The notes: a model not told the origin generated them from the letters alone. A DNA stretch of 37,702 bases from an uncultured Clostridia bacterium (GCA_947631855.1 CANRMX010000021.1:1-37702); one strand, 5' to 3'; shown: positions 8,876 through 16,657, counted from the stretch's first letter. Made by a program: numbers and translations.

Positions 8876-8962
8876 AGGCGTGCTGGCGCGATTTGGAAAC
8901 GACTTGACAGGTCGCGGAATTTACTGCGTGCTGGAAACCGGTGCGCTTCGCACGCACACAAT
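8876..8962 (+). repeat. Dispersed repeat family R2, copy 1
   Basis: Shares long near-identical stretches with the minus strand of 22778-22866 and with 28457-28545, including the core ACAGGTCGCGGAATT (only partly conserved in the third copy) and the flanking word GCGTGCTGG. Non-coding. The preceding 8808-8840 also resembles the reverse complement of about 28402-28455, so more than one repeat unit is present in this 470-bp gap. Confidence 0.75.
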
Positions 8963-8982
8963 TTGCCCCGAGCCAAGTACCT

Positions 8983-9080
8983 GCGGCGGCTCGCCGCCCG
9001 CCCGCCTCCTCAGCCGCCTACGGCGGCTCTTTCCTCGCAGAGGAAAGCGGCCCCACTGTGCGGGGCCGGATGAGGCGGGC
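8983..9080 (+). other. Cloverleaf palindrome element A
   Basis: Closing stem of 9 bp (9000-9008 with 9072-9080) around three hairpins packed without gaps: 9012-9028 (7 bp, loop TAC), 9029-9047 (8 bp, loop GCA) and 9048-9068 (7 bp, 7-nt loop). A fourth hairpin (8983-8997, 6 bp, loop GCT) precedes it. All stems are perfect. It lies 101 bp upstream of the SpoVB-like start codon. See elements B, C and D for the same architecture with unrelated sequence. Confidence 0.75.
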
Positions 9081-9181
9081 AGGGCAGGCTGCGTCCTACG
9101 GGCGGGAGCAGAATCAACAAAAACGCAAAAACGCGGCCCTTCCTGCATAGAAATGACCAGGAAAGCAAAGGGGATGACGCG

Positions 9182-10942
9182 ATGAGAAGCCGGGAGAAGC
9201 AGCGGGGGAATTTCCTGTACGGGGCGCTGATCCTTGCCCTGGGCATGGCGGTGGTCAAGGGGATCGGGGCGCTGTTCAAGATCCCTTTGACCTACACGGT
9301 GGGCGAGTACGGCATGGGGCTGTTCAACGTGGCCTACAGCTTCTACGGGCCGGTGTTCAGCCTGGCCACGGCGGGGCTGCCGGTGGCGGTGTCGCGGCTG
9401 GTGTCGGAGAGCCGGTCGCTGGGCAGATGGCAGGATGTGCTGCGGTATAAAAAGACGGCGCTGCCGCTGTTCCTTGCGCTGGGCGGGATCGGCATGGCCC
9501 TGCTGACCGGCTTCGCGCCCTTTTACTGCCGGCAGGTCATCGGCACGGAACCCGCGATCCTGCCCATGCTGGCGCTGGCTCCGGCGATTCTCTTTGCCTG
9601 CGGCAGCTCGGTGTACCGCGGATATTTCGCGGGATTGCAGGACATGGCCCCCACGGCGCTGTCCCAGATCGTGGAAGCCTTGGTGAAGCTGGTGCTGGGG
9701 CTGGGCTTGAGCCGCTGGGCGGCAGCGGCCTGTAGGCAGGAATATGTCCTGCGCGGCACGGTGCTTTCCATGCGCCCGGCGGATGCGGGCCAGGCGGAGC
9801 TGCTCACCCTCTCGGTGGCGGCGGCAGGGGCGATCTTGGGCGTGACCTTTGGCTCGGCGGCGTCCCTGCTCTATCTGGCGCTCCGCAGCCGCTTTCGGTG
9901 CAGGATCGACCCGGCGCTTTTGCAGTGCGCCCCACCGGCGGTGGGAAAAAGGACCGCCGCCCGCCGCCTGCTCAGGATCACCGCGCCGGTGGCGATGGGG
10001 GCGGCGGCGTCCAATGCGGCGGGGCTCATCGACGCCACGGTGCTGCAAGGCAGGCTCCAGGCGCTGCTTGCGGAGAATCCAGAAATGCTCACCACCCGCT
10101 TTGCCGGGATGATCCCGCCCACCTACCTGGGCAATCCCCAGTCCATCCCCACGTTCCTCTACGGCTGCTACACCCTGGCCATGACCGTCTACCTGCTGGC
10201 GCCCGCCCTCACCCAGACCATCGGGGTCAGCGCTCTGCCCGCCGTGACGGAGGCCTGGGCCCGGGGCGATGGGGAGGCGCTGGAAAACCGCATCTGCACC
10301 GCGGCCAAGGTGACGGCCCTGTGCTGCTTTCCCGCAGGGCTGGGGATCACGGCGGTGGCGGGGCCGGTGGTGGAAGTGCTCTATGGGCCGGGCGGCTCGG
10401 CGGCAATCGTCACCGGGGTGCTGCGCATTTTGGGCATCGCCGCGGTCTTTGCGGCCCTGAGCACGCCCCTTTCCAGCATGCTGCAAGCAGTGGGCCGGGC
10501 CGATCTGCCGGTGAAGCTGCTCCTGGCCGCTATGGCGCTGAAACTCTTGGCCAACCGCTTCCTCTGCGGGATCGAATCCATCCACATCTACGGCGCGGCC
10601 ATGGGCACCCTGCTGTGCTACGCCTTTTTTGCGGTGGGGCAGTGGATCGCCCTGCGAAAGGCCGCCGGCGTGCGGATGACCCTCACCCGGCTGCTGCTTG
10701 GGCCCTGCGTCTGCGGGTGCCTCTGCGCCCTGGCGGCGGGCGCTTGCTGCCAATTTCTGGAAAAAGTGCTGCCGGCGGGCAGGCTGTTCGCGGCCCTGGG
10801 ACTGGGGATCTCGGTGCTTTTGGGCGCCGCGGTGTACGCCGCCGGGCTGCTTTTCACCGGTGCGCTGGAGAAAAGCGAATTATTTTTGATGCCTGGCGGA
10901 CAAAAAATTGCAAAAACTCTTGAAAAATGGGGATGGGTGTGA
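9182..10942 (+). CDS. SpoVB/YabM-like polysaccharide flippase (MOP superfamily)
   Basis: 586 residues, almost entirely hydrophobic with about 14 predicted membrane segments. The N-terminus (GALILALGMAVVKGIGALFKIPL and the following YGMGLFNVAYSFYG) is characteristic of stage V sporulation protein B and YabM-type oligosaccharide or lipid-linked precursor exporters. Family members flip lipid-linked sugar intermediates; SpoVB is needed for spore cortex peptidoglycan. The ATG at 9182 is preceded by AAAGGGG (9167-9173). It stands at the head of a run equivalent to Bacillus yabM-yabN-yabO-yabP-yabQ-divIC-yabR, here without the MazG gene yabN. The downstream hup promoter overlaps its last codons. Confidence 0.88.
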   Translation: MRSREKQRGNFLYGALILALGMAVVKGIGALFKIPLTYTVGEYGMGLFNVAYSFYGPVFSLATAGLPVAVSRLVSESRSLGRWQDVLRYKKTALPLFLALGGIGMALLTGFAPFYCRQVIGTEPAILPMLALAPAILFACGSSVYRGYFAGLQDMAPTALSQIVEALVKLVLGLGLSRWAAAACRQEYVLRGTVLSMRPADAGQAELLTLSVAAAGAILGVTFGSAASLLYLALRSRFRCRIDPALLQCAPPAVGKRTAARRLLRITAPVAMGAAASNAAGLIDATVLQGRLQALLAENPEMLTTRFAGMIPPTYLGNPQSIPTFLYGCYTLAMTVYLLAPALTQTIGVSALPAVTEAWARGDGEALENRICTAAKVTALCCFPAGLGITAVAGPVVEVLYGPGGSAAIVTGVLRILGIAAVFAALSTPLSSMLQAVGRADLPVKLLLAAMALKLLANRFLCGIESIHIYGAAMGTLLCYAFFAVGQWIALRKAAGVRMTLTRLLLGPCVCGCLCALAAGACCQFLEKVLPAGRLFAALGLGISVLLGAAVYAAGLLFTGALEKSELFLMPGGQKIAKTLEKWGWV

Positions 10943-10948
10943 TAGAAT
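10920..10948 (+). promoter_or_regulatory. hup promoter
   Basis: TTGAAA (10920-10925), 17 bp, TAGAAT (10943-10948). The -35 lies inside the end of the flippase gene. The leader of about 95 nt contains small hairpins (for example GCGAT, GTA, ATCGC) but no recognised regulatory RNA. Confidence 0.75.
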
Positions 10949-11049
10949 ACGCTTGCTACAAGTTTAATTGGCGATGTAATCGCGCAGCAGAGCCCCTGCG
11001 GTAGGGTGCTGCGGGCACCGCCGAAGTTTATCAACAGGAGGAAATCCAA

Positions 11050-11325
11050 ATGAACAAGACTGAACTCATCGCGGCAACCGCCGCCAAAGCGGGCATCAGC
11101 AAGAAGGATGCCGACGCCGCCGTCTCCGCAGTTATCGATGTTATCACCGAAGCGCTCACCAAGGGCGAAAAAGTCCAGCTGGTTGGCTTCGGCACCTTCG
11201 AGGTCCGCTCCCGTGCGGCCCGCACCGGCCGGGATCCCCGCACCGGCAATAACATCGACATCCCTGCCTCCAACGCGCCCGCCTTCAAGGCCGGCAAAGC
11301 CCTGAAGGACGCTGTCAACAAGTAA
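11050..11325 (+). CDS. hup: DNA-binding protein HU
   Basis: 91 residues, the exact family length. It has the histone-like fold with N-terminal helices and the beta-arm signature [14 protein letters not shown] (about 58-71), where the proline intercalates into DNA. The ATG at 11050 follows AGGAGG. A nucleoid protein that bends DNA nonspecifically. In the Bacillus yab cluster the corresponding place holds yabN (mazG); in Clostridia hup is commonly found here. Its own promoter and terminator make it largely independent of its neighbours. Confidence 0.97.
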   Translation: MNKTELIAATAAKAGISKKDADAAVSAVIDVITEALTKGEKVQLVGFGTFEVRSRAARTGRDPRTGNNIDIPASNAPAFKAGKALKDAVNK

Positions 11326-11341
11326 GGTTGCGAGAAAGCTG

Positions 11342-11368
11342 GCGGACCGTGCAAACGGCCCGCTTTTT
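11342..11368 (+). terminator. hup terminator
   Basis: Stem 11342-11350 with 11355-11363 (8 of 9 pairs, one A-C mismatch), GCAA loop and TTTTT (11364-11368). A second small hairpin (GCCGC, AAAA, GCGGC; 11374-11387) follows. Confidence 0.85.
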
Positions 11369-11417
11369 CTTTAGCCGCAAAAGCGGCGGTAAAATCAAAC
11401 GGAAAGGAGTGAGCAGG

Positions 11418-11663
11418 ATGCGGCTGGATAAATATCTCAAGGTCTCCCGGCTGATCAAGCGCCGCACGGTGGCGAACGAAGCCTGCGACGCCGGCCGGGT
11501 GCTGGTGAACGGGAAGATCGCCCGGGCGTCCTACGACGTGAAAGAGGGCGACAGGATCACCCTGGCCCTGGGCGAACGGGAACTCCAGGTGGAGGTGCTT
11601 TCGGTGCGGGAAGTGGTGCGCAAGGAAGAAGCCGTGGAGATGTACCGGGTGATTTCGGAATGA
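11418..11663 (+). CDS. rqcP: S4-domain RNA-binding protein RqcP (YabO)
   Basis: 81 residues from ATG 11418, preceded by AAAGGAGTGAG; the upstream part of the open frame is the hup terminator region. The protein is one S4 domain, with MRLDKYLKVSRLIKRRT at the start and AGRVLVNGKIAR in the beta hairpin. RqcP binds stalled 50S subunits with RqcH and helps alanine tailing in bacterial ribosome-associated quality control. Location directly before yabP-yabQ-divIC matches Bacillus yabO. Confidence 0.93.
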   Translation: MRLDKYLKVSRLIKRRTVANEACDAGRVLVNGKIARASYDVKEGDRITLALGERELQVEVLSVREVVRKEEAVEMYRVISE

Positions 11664-11695
11664 TCGGGCCCTTCGGCGCATATTCCTTTTCTTGA

Positions 11696-11709
11696 CGGGA
11701 CGCGTCCCG
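11696..11709. promoter_or_regulatory. 14-bp perfect palindrome upstream of yabP
   Basis: CGGGACGCGTCCCG, 17 bp before the yabP ATG and next to its ribosome-binding site. Could be an operator or a hairpin affecting yabP translation; function unknown. I could not find a convincing sigma-E promoter here, although yabP is sigma-E controlled in Bacillus. Confidence 0.4.
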
Positions 11710-11726
11710 GAGAGAGGAGCGGGAAT

Positions 11727-12002
11727 ATGGCCGAAGCCCAAAAGCCCATGAAAAAACACCAGCTCACCGTTGACGGCCGGGAGAAGCTCACCGCCGTGGG
11801 CATCCGCCGGGTGGATTCCTTCAGCCCGGAGCTGATCACCGCCCAGACCGACCTGGGGCAGCTGAACATCAAGGGAGAGGGCCTGCACATCGAGACCCTG
11901 AGCAGCGAGACCGGAGATATGCTGGTCACCGGCAAGGTGGCGGCGCTTTCCTACACCCAGGGCAGCCCGGCCACCGGGTTTTTCGGGCGGCTGTTCAAAT
12001 GA
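11727..12002 (+). CDS. yabP: Sporulation protein YabP
   Basis: 91 residues, small beta-rich protein of the YabP family (internal HQLTVDGREKLTAVGI and the repeated beta pattern GQLNIKGEGLHIETLS). Mother-cell sporulation protein; its biochemical role is not established. GAGAGGAG precedes the ATG. The last 4 bp overlap the yabQ start (ATGA). Confidence 0.93.
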   Translation: MAEAQKPMKKHQLTVDGREKLTAVGIRRVDSFSPELITAQTDLGQLNIKGEGLHIETLSSETGDMLVTGKVAALSYTQGSPATGFFGRLFK

Positions 12003-12421
12003 CTGCGCTCAGCTGGGAGACCCTGTTTTTCTGCCTGGCCACCGGCGCGGCCCTGGGGCTGCTCTATGCGGTGTTCGCGGGCGTGCGCGCTCTGCTGCGG
12101 GCCGGGAAAGTGCTCACCGCCGTGCTGGACGTGGTCTTTTGCCTGCTCTGCGCGGCGGCGGTCTTTTTGTGCGCCCTGGCGCTGGATAAGGGGCGGCTGC
12201 GCATGACCCAGGCCGTCCTGCAGCTGGTGGGCGGGTGGGCCGCGGCGCAGGTCTTCTGCCCGCTGACCGTGGGCACGGTGCGGGTGCTGCGGAAAATCTC
12301 GCGGCGGGCCGGGCAGATTTTGGGGAGGCCCCTGGGGATTTTTCGGGGGCATTTTCGGCGAAAGAGGCCCGTCGCTCCAAAAAAACCGGAGAAAAACCGA
12401 AAAAAGGGGAAAAAAGCGTAA
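11999..12421 (+). CDS. yabQ: Spore cortex biosynthesis protein YabQ
   Basis: 140 residues. Three hydrophobic segments (about 8-30, 39-61 and 70-88) and a strongly basic tail rich in Lys and Arg fit YabQ, a membrane protein required for cortex formation in Bacillus. The start overlaps the yabP stop by 4 bp. The tail ends in a run of lysine and arginine codons; no terminator follows before the divIC promoter. Confidence 0.9.
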   Translation: MTALSWETLFFCLATGAALGLLYAVFAGVRALLRAGKVLTAVLDVVFCLLCAAAVFLCALALDKGRLRMTQAVLQLVGGWAAAQVFCPLTVGTVRVLRKISRRAGQILGRPLGIFRGHFRRKRPVAPKKPEKNRKKGKKA

Positions 12422-12429
12422 AAAAAGGC

Positions 12430-12459
12430 TTGAAAAACTTATGTTGACCAGTATATAAT
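12430..12459 (+). promoter_or_regulatory. divIC promoter
   Basis: TTGAAA (12430-12435), 18 bp, TATAAT (12454-12459). It lets the vegetative divIC-yabR pair be expressed separately from sporulation genes yabPQ. A short hairpin (12464-12485) sits just before the start region. Confidence 0.8.
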
Positions 12460-12502
12460 AATAGGACAAGGGGTTTATCCTGTCCGCATGGAGGCGATGG
12501 AC

Positions 12503-12814
12503 TTGGACAGTGAAAAGAGAAAAAGCGTGTTTGGTTTCTGGCCTTTGAAACTGGCCATGTTCGTGCTGGCCGGCGCGGCGCTGATCACCCTGGTGCTGTG
12601 GCAGGTGCGCATCGCCGATAAGCGCGCCGAGCTGGACGCGCTGAATCAGCAGATCGCCGTGCAGCAGACCCGCAACGAGGAGATCCGCAGGGAAGTGGAC
12701 GCCTTGGACACCCAGGAAGGGATGCGGTCCTATGTGGAGCGCAAGGCCCGGGAAGATCTGGATTTTGCCCGGCCCGACGAGCGCGTTTTTGTGGATGTGG
12801 GCGGCGGCAGTTGA
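12503..12814 (+). CDS. divIC: Septum formation initiator DivIC (FtsB-like)
   Basis: 103 residues from TTG 12503. The in-frame ATGs at 12488 and 12497 lack a spaced ribosome site, whereas GGAGG (12490-12494) lies 8 nt before the TTG, so I prefer TTG. Short basic cytoplasmic segment, one membrane helix (about 15-35), then a coiled coil (about 38-75) and an extracytoplasmic tail ending in ERVFVDVGGGS. DivIC pairs with FtsL in the divisome. Position before the S1-domain gene matches Bacillus divIC-yabR. Confidence 0.92.
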   Translation: MDSEKRKSVFGFWPLKLAMFVLAGAALITLVLWQVRIADKRAELDALNQQIAVQQTRNEEIRREVDALDTQEGMRSYVERKAREDLDFARPDERVFVDVGGGS

Positions 12815-12865
12815 GCGCCGCAGGATCGAATAGACCGTAGATGCCAGAGGGGAGTTTACATCGGA

Positions 12866-13372
12866 ATGCAGATTGAAGCAGGAGAGATCTACGAGGGCAA
12901 GGTGACCGGTATCACCAAGTTCGGCGCGTTCGTCACCTTTGAGGACGGCCAGACCGGGATGGTGCATATCTCCGAGGTGGCGCCTGTTTTTGTCAACGAC
13001 ATCAAGGACTTTGTCACGGAGGGGCAGACCGTGAAGGTGAAGGTGCTCTCTTTGGGCGACAACGGGAAGATCAGCCTTTCCATGCGCAAGGCCCTGCCCG
13101 AAGGCCAGCAGCACCGGCCCCGCAGACCCGATGGCTCCATCAGCCGGGGAGAGAAGCGCACCGGCCCGAAGCCGCCTCGTCCGCCCCGGGAGCCCCAGAG
13201 CGGCCCGGGACGTCCGGGAGATTTCGAGTGGCAGAGCCGCCGCAACGACAGCGGCAGCTTCGAGGACATGATGTCCCGGTTCAAACAGACCAGCGACGAG
13301 AAGATGTCCGATCTCAAGCGCAGCGGCCTGGACACCCGCCGTGGGAATTCCCGCTGGGGCCAGCAGAAATAG
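12866..13372 (+). CDS. yabR: S1 RNA-binding domain protein (YabR-like)
   Basis: 168 residues. An N-terminal S1 domain (about 4-74, with GKVTGITKFGAFVTF and GMVHISEVA) is followed by a disordered, basic and proline-rich linker (about 78-115), then a charged tail. The ATG at 12866 has GGGGAG at about 11-nt spacing. YabR-type proteins resemble polynucleotide phosphorylase's S1 domain; RNA or ribosome binding is inferred. A strong terminator follows, closing the yab cluster. Confidence 0.9.
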   Translation: MQIEAGEIYEGKVTGITKFGAFVTFEDGQTGMVHISEVAPVFVNDIKDFVTEGQTVKVKVLSLGDNGKISLSMRKALPEGQQHRPRRPDGSISRGEKRTGPKPPRPPREPQSGPGRPGDFEWQSRRNDSGSFEDMMSRFKQTSDEKMSDLKRSGLDTRRGNSRWGQQK

Positions 13373-13377
13373 TGCAG

Positions 13378-13405
13378 AAGACGCCCCGACCCCGAGGCGT
13401 CTTTT
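13378..13405 (+). terminator. Terminator of the divIC-yabR unit
   Basis: An 8-bp stem AAGACGCC with GGCGTCTT (13378-13385, 13396-13403) ending in TTTT, 5 nt after the yabR stop. Confidence 0.85.
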
Positions 13406-13454
13406 CGATATGCGGAAGCAGAATTTTCAGAGGAGCAGGATAGGAGGTCAAAAG

Positions 13455-14864
13455 ATGAAAAGGAAAGCAAAAGCCATGCGGCTGCTGGCGGCGCTGTGCG
13501 CCCTGGCGATTTTGGCCGGGTGCAACGGGCAGGATCCCGAGGAGAATACCTATGGAGCCATGGCCGCCGGGCCCCAGGTGTCTGGGAAGACCAACGTGGT
13601 GCTGACGGGCGGCACGCTCACCTTCGACATACCGCCCCTGGCGGAAGCGGAGGATCCCATGCACCCAGCGGGCAGCTACATGCTGGAGATGGCGCTCAAA
13701 AACACCGCCGGCGCTGCGGAAACGGTGCAGCTTGCCCTGCGGATGGACGGCGCAGACGCTGCCGCTGCGGAACGCTTCGCGGTGGAGGCGGACGGCGTGC
13801 CGGTGGAGACGGTGCTCCATCAGACCCGGATGCCCCGGGACAGCCTGCAGGGCAGCGCCACGGCCTGGGAGCTGCCGGAGCAGGAAACCCACCGAAACGG
13901 GCCGTTGTCCGGAGATTTGACCGTGACCCAATACACCTACACCCTGACGCCCAAGGAGGACATCGAATACGGGCAGCAGCCCTGGTTCCGTGTGGAGCTG
14001 GATCCCGCTGTCCAGCGGGTGATCGTGCCCGAAACCACCGTGGTGGGCGACGGCGAGCTGTGGTGCTCGGTGTTCGACGAGTACCCGGAAAACGGGGAGA
14101 AGCAGCCGGTGGGCGACCGGTGGTTCACCTTCTTCGTGGTGGGCGAGCCCCTGTCGGCGGAGCCGGAATGGCGCTTCATCGTGGACCGCAATTCGACGGT
14201 TGAGAGCATCACCCCGCTGCAGACGGAGACCATGACTTTTGCGGAGATGCTGGGCCACGCCCAGGTGAAGCGGGCCTTGTCCGCCGCCAAGCTGGACACC
14301 AAGGGGCTGAACGCCACGGAGCGCACCCAGCTCTATCGGGACAGGCTCACCGAGATGCTGGACGCGGACTGCTACGACGGGGCGCTGGATCTTTCCTGCC
14401 TCAACGGGCCGTTGCTCTACTGGCTGGAATACAGCCTCACCCTGGAGCCCAGTGAGGAGCTGGTGCACACGGTGACCGGGCCCATGTATCCCACGGTCTA
14501 CACCGCCTATAAGCCCTATAAATACGGGTATGATTTCGATATCGCCACCCTGAGCAGCTGGGCACGGCAGGGCAGCCTGACCTTCGACGTCCACACGTCG
14601 GATGTGTTCGTCCCGCAGCACGAAGAGGACGCGCCCCCTGCGGATGGCTATCCACGGCTGGTGCCCCTCAGCGGCGATGAAGGCGGCCCAGGGGTCATCC
14701 TGTGCACCGTGCCCGACCCCAAGCTGCGGTTCAAGCTGGCCAATTACCTCTGGGTATTTTTGGGCATCGCCGGGGTGCTGGTGATCTTCGGCGTGGTGGG
14801 CTGGTACCCACAGTGGAAATTCAGAAAGCAGTACAAAGGCGAGTATCGGGGAAAGAAGGGATGA
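13455..14864 (+). CDS. Lipoprotein with C-terminal transmembrane anchor, function unknown
   Basis: 469 residues from ATG 13455 (AGGAGGTCA upstream). The signal peptide ends in a lipobox LAGC with the acylated cysteine at about residue 23. The body is beta-rich without a motif I recognise. The C-terminus has a second hydrophobic segment (LWVFLGIAGVLVIFGVVGWY, with the intervening residues kept) followed by a short basic tail, so the mature protein would be held at both ends, with the body outside the membrane. I know of no function. The final bases overlap the region of the fumarase start, suggesting coupled translation. No homologue can be named from sequence alone. Confidence 0.85.
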   Translation: MKRKAKAMRLLAALCALAILAGCNGQDPEENTYGAMAAGPQVSGKTNVVLTGGTLTFDIPPLAEAEDPMHPAGSYMLEMALKNTAGAAETVQLALRMDGADAAAAERFAVEADGVPVETVLHQTRMPRDSLQGSATAWELPEQETHRNGPLSGDLTVTQYTYTLTPKEDIEYGQQPWFRVELDPAVQRVIVPETTVVGDGELWCSVFDEYPENGEKQPVGDRWFTFFVVGEPLSAEPEWRFIVDRNSTVESITPLQTETMTFAEMLGHAQVKRALSAAKLDTKGLNATERTQLYRDRLTEMLDADCYDGALDLSCLNGPLLYWLEYSLTLEPSEELVHTVTGPMYPTVYTAYKPYKYGYDFDIATLSSWARQGSLTFDVHTSDVFVPQHEEDAPPADGYPRLVPLSGDEGGPGVILCTVPDPKLRFKLANYLWVFLGIAGVLVIFGVVGWYPQWKFRKQYKGEYRGKKG

Positions 14865-14866
14865 CC

Positions 14867-15706
14867 ATGCGGGAGATCACGGCGGAGCAGATCGCCCAGG
14901 CGGTGCGGGACGCGTGCATCGCGGCCAACCGGGAGCTGCCGGAAAGTCTGGAAAAGCGGGTGCGGGACAGCGCCGCATTGGAGGAGCAGCCCCTGCCCCG
15001 GTCGATCTTGGAGGATCTGGGCCGCAACCTCACCGCCGCCAGGGAGATGGGCATCCCCATCTGCCAGGACACCGGCATGGCGGTGGTGTTTGCTGAGGTG
15101 GGCCAGGAGGTGCACATCCTGGGCGATTTCGGCGCGGCCGTCAATGAGGGCGTGCGCAGGGGTTATCTGGAGGGCCTGCTGCGGTGCTCGGTGGTGGGGG
15201 ATCCCCTCCGGCGGGCAAACACCGAGGACAACACCCCGGCGGTGCTCCACACCCGGCTGGTGTCGGGAGACAAATTGACCCTCACCGTGGCCCCCAAGGG
15301 CTTCGGCAGCGAAAACATGAGCCGGTTGAAGATGTTCACTCCCGCCGCCCGGGCGGAGGATATTGTGGATTTCGTGGCGGAGACGGTGCGCATCGCCGGC
15401 GGAAGCCCCTGCCCGCCGGTGGTGCTGGGTGTGGGCATCGGCGGGGATTTCGAGCTGTGCGCCGAGCTGGCCAAGCGCGCCCTCTGCCGGGACGTGGATG
15501 TGGCCAATCCCGATCCCTACTACGCCGCGCTGGAGGACAGGATGCTGGCCGCGGTGAACGCCACCGGCGTGGGGCCCCAGGGCTTTGGGGGAAAAGTGAC
15601 GGCGCTGAAGGTCAACATCGAGACTTTTCCCACCCACATCGCCGGACTGCCCGTGGCGGTGAACGTGGGCTGCCATGTGACGCGGCACGTGACGGTGGAG
15701 CTGTGA
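14867..15706 (+). CDS. Fumarate hydratase class I, alpha-type subunit (TtdA/FumA N-terminal family)
   Basis: 279 residues. Iron-sulfur hydro-lyase alpha subunit: three conserved cysteines suited to a [4Fe-4S] cluster lie in CQDTG (Cys66), SPCPPVVLG (Cys182) and NVGCHVTRH (Cys269). It covers the N-terminal half of one-chain class I fumarases; two-subunit enzymes need a separate beta subunit. ATG 14867 is chosen over ATG 14861 because AGAAGGG ends 6 nt before it; the 14861 ATG overlaps the lipoprotein stop. No beta-subunit gene follows: downstream are a short gap and hpf. It could also be an L-tartrate dehydratase alpha subunit. Confidence 0.9.
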   Translation: MREITAEQIAQAVRDACIAANRELPESLEKRVRDSAALEEQPLPRSILEDLGRNLTAAREMGIPICQDTGMAVVFAEVGQEVHILGDFGAAVNEGVRRGYLEGLLRCSVVGDPLRRANTEDNTPAVLHTRLVSGDKLTLTVAPKGFGSENMSRLKMFTPAARAEDIVDFVAETVRIAGGSPCPPVVLGVGIGGDFELCAELAKRALCRDVDVANPDPYYAALEDRMLAAVNATGVGPQGFGGKVTALKVNIETFPTHIAGLPVAVNVGCHVTRHVTVEL

Positions 15707-15753
15707 TGGGGCCGCGAGGCGGCTTGCGCAGGTTGGGAAAAATCCCGCTGCAA

Positions 15754-15807
15754 AAACTGTGATAATTTCCCAAAAAGCTGCTTGCATTTCCCGCGAAACT
15801 GTGATAA
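15754..15807 (+). repeat. 12-bp direct repeat spanning the hpf promoter region
   Basis: AAACTGTGATAA occurs at 15754-15765 and 15796-15807, 42 bp apart; the second copy overlaps the hpf -10. An 8-bp inverted repeat (TTGGGAAA and TTTCCCAA) brackets the first copy. Possible binding sites for a regulator (about four helical turns apart), or a duplicated promoter piece. Confidence 0.55.
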
Positions 15808-15810
15808 AAT
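15782..15810 (+). promoter_or_regulatory. hpf promoter
   Basis: TTGCAT (15782-15787), 17 bp, TAAAAT (15805-15810). The leader is about 50 nt. Confidence 0.75.
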
Positions 15811-15865
15811 ATGAATGAACCCAAAGAGGGTTCGGAGAATCTCAAAGAAAGGGTCGGTGCAGGCT

Positions 15866-16399
15866 ATGAAGATCACTGTTGTCGGCAGAAAAGTGAATCT
15901 GCGGAATAATTTTAAAGAGCTGGTAGAACGCAAGCTGGAGAAGTTCAATCGCATCTTCGACGAGGACGCCGAGGCCACCGTCACCGTGACGGTGGAGCGC
16001 AACCGCCAGACGGTGGAGATCACCATCCGGCAGCGGGGCGTGGTGTATCGCGCCGAGGAGACCGCCATGGAAATGAACGACACGCTGGATCACGTCATCA
16101 GCGCCCTGGGCAGGCAGATCCGCCGGAACAAGACCCGGCTGGAGAAGGCCCGGAAGATCACCCCCAAGGATGCCTTCCCCGACGACTACTACGACGAGCC
16201 CGACGAGGAGCTGACGGTGGTGCGCACCAAGCACTTCCCCATCCAGACCATGGGCGTGGACGAGGCCATTTTGCAGATGAACCTGCTGGGCCACGAGTTC
16301 TTCCTGTTCCGTGGGGTGGACAGCGGCGACTACAACGTGGTGTATAAGCGCAAGGGCGGCGGCTATGGCCTGCTGGCCCCCGACGAGGACGACGAATAA
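15866..16399 (+). CDS. hpf: Ribosome hibernation promoting factor, long form
   Basis: 177 residues from ATG 15866; the in-frame extension upstream is promoter. N-terminal RaiA/HPF domain (about 1-97, MKITVVGRKVNLRN) and C-terminal dimerisation domain (about 118-177, with LTVVRTKHFPIQTM and EEAIL-like VDEAILQMNLLGHEFFLF). Long HPFs join two 70S ribosomes into inactive 100S dimers during slow growth. The acidic linker (DDYYDEPDEE) is family-like. Own promoter and terminator indicate a single-gene unit. Confidence 0.96.
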   Translation: MKITVVGRKVNLRNNFKELVERKLEKFNRIFDEDAEATVTVTVERNRQTVEITIRQRGVVYRAEETAMEMNDTLDHVISALGRQIRRNKTRLEKARKITPKDAFPDDYYDEPDEELTVVRTKHFPIQTMGVDEAILQMNLLGHEFFLFRGVDSGDYNVVYKRKGGGYGLLAPDEDDE

Positions 16400-16407
16400 A
16401 ACGATAA

Positions 16408-16435
16408 CAGGCGGGGCTTCCCCGCCTGACTTTTT
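16408..16435 (+). terminator. hpf terminator
   Basis: Perfect 9-bp stem (16408-16416 with 16420-16428), CTT loop, T-run 16431-16435. Confidence 0.93.
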
Positions 16436-16458
16436 CCAGTGCACGCTATTTTAATTCC

Positions 16459-16491
16459 GTCCCTTCGGCGGACATGCGCCGACGAAGGGAC
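16459..16491. repeat. Intergenic hairpin upstream of the rRNA methyltransferase
   Basis: GTCCCTTCG (16459-16467) pairs with CGAAGGGAC (16483-16491), continued by an inner GCG/CGC pair set with a 3-nt bulge. It lies in the 272-bp gap after hpf, which otherwise holds repeated GAGC-type words and no gene I can support. Confidence 0.6.
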
Positions 16492-16636
16492 CCCTTGAGA
16501 GAAAAACGGCGCAGGCGGTGTCCGTTAGGGCGCAAGCCAAGCCGGTTTTCGACGAAAAGGGGGAATCGGGGGAAAAAGCACGGAGCAAGGCGAGCACAGC
16601 GAGCCGCAGCGATCGTGTTTGTCCCTCGAAATAAAG

Positions 16637-16657
16637 GCGGGGACAACCCCGCTTTTT
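16637..16657 (+). terminator. Terminator-like hairpin in the leader of the rRNA methyltransferase
   Basis: 6-bp stem GCGGGG (16637-16642) with CCCCGC (16647-16652), loop ACAA, then TTTTT. It ends 5 nt before the ribosome-binding site GGAGGG and 15 nt before the ATG, so readthrough would be needed unless transcription starts inside it. Possible attenuator. Confidence 0.7.

Noticed and set aside
11682..11708. Sigma-E promoter for yabP
   Set aside because: I looked for the sigma-E pattern and found no acceptable -35/-10 pair at the right spacing.
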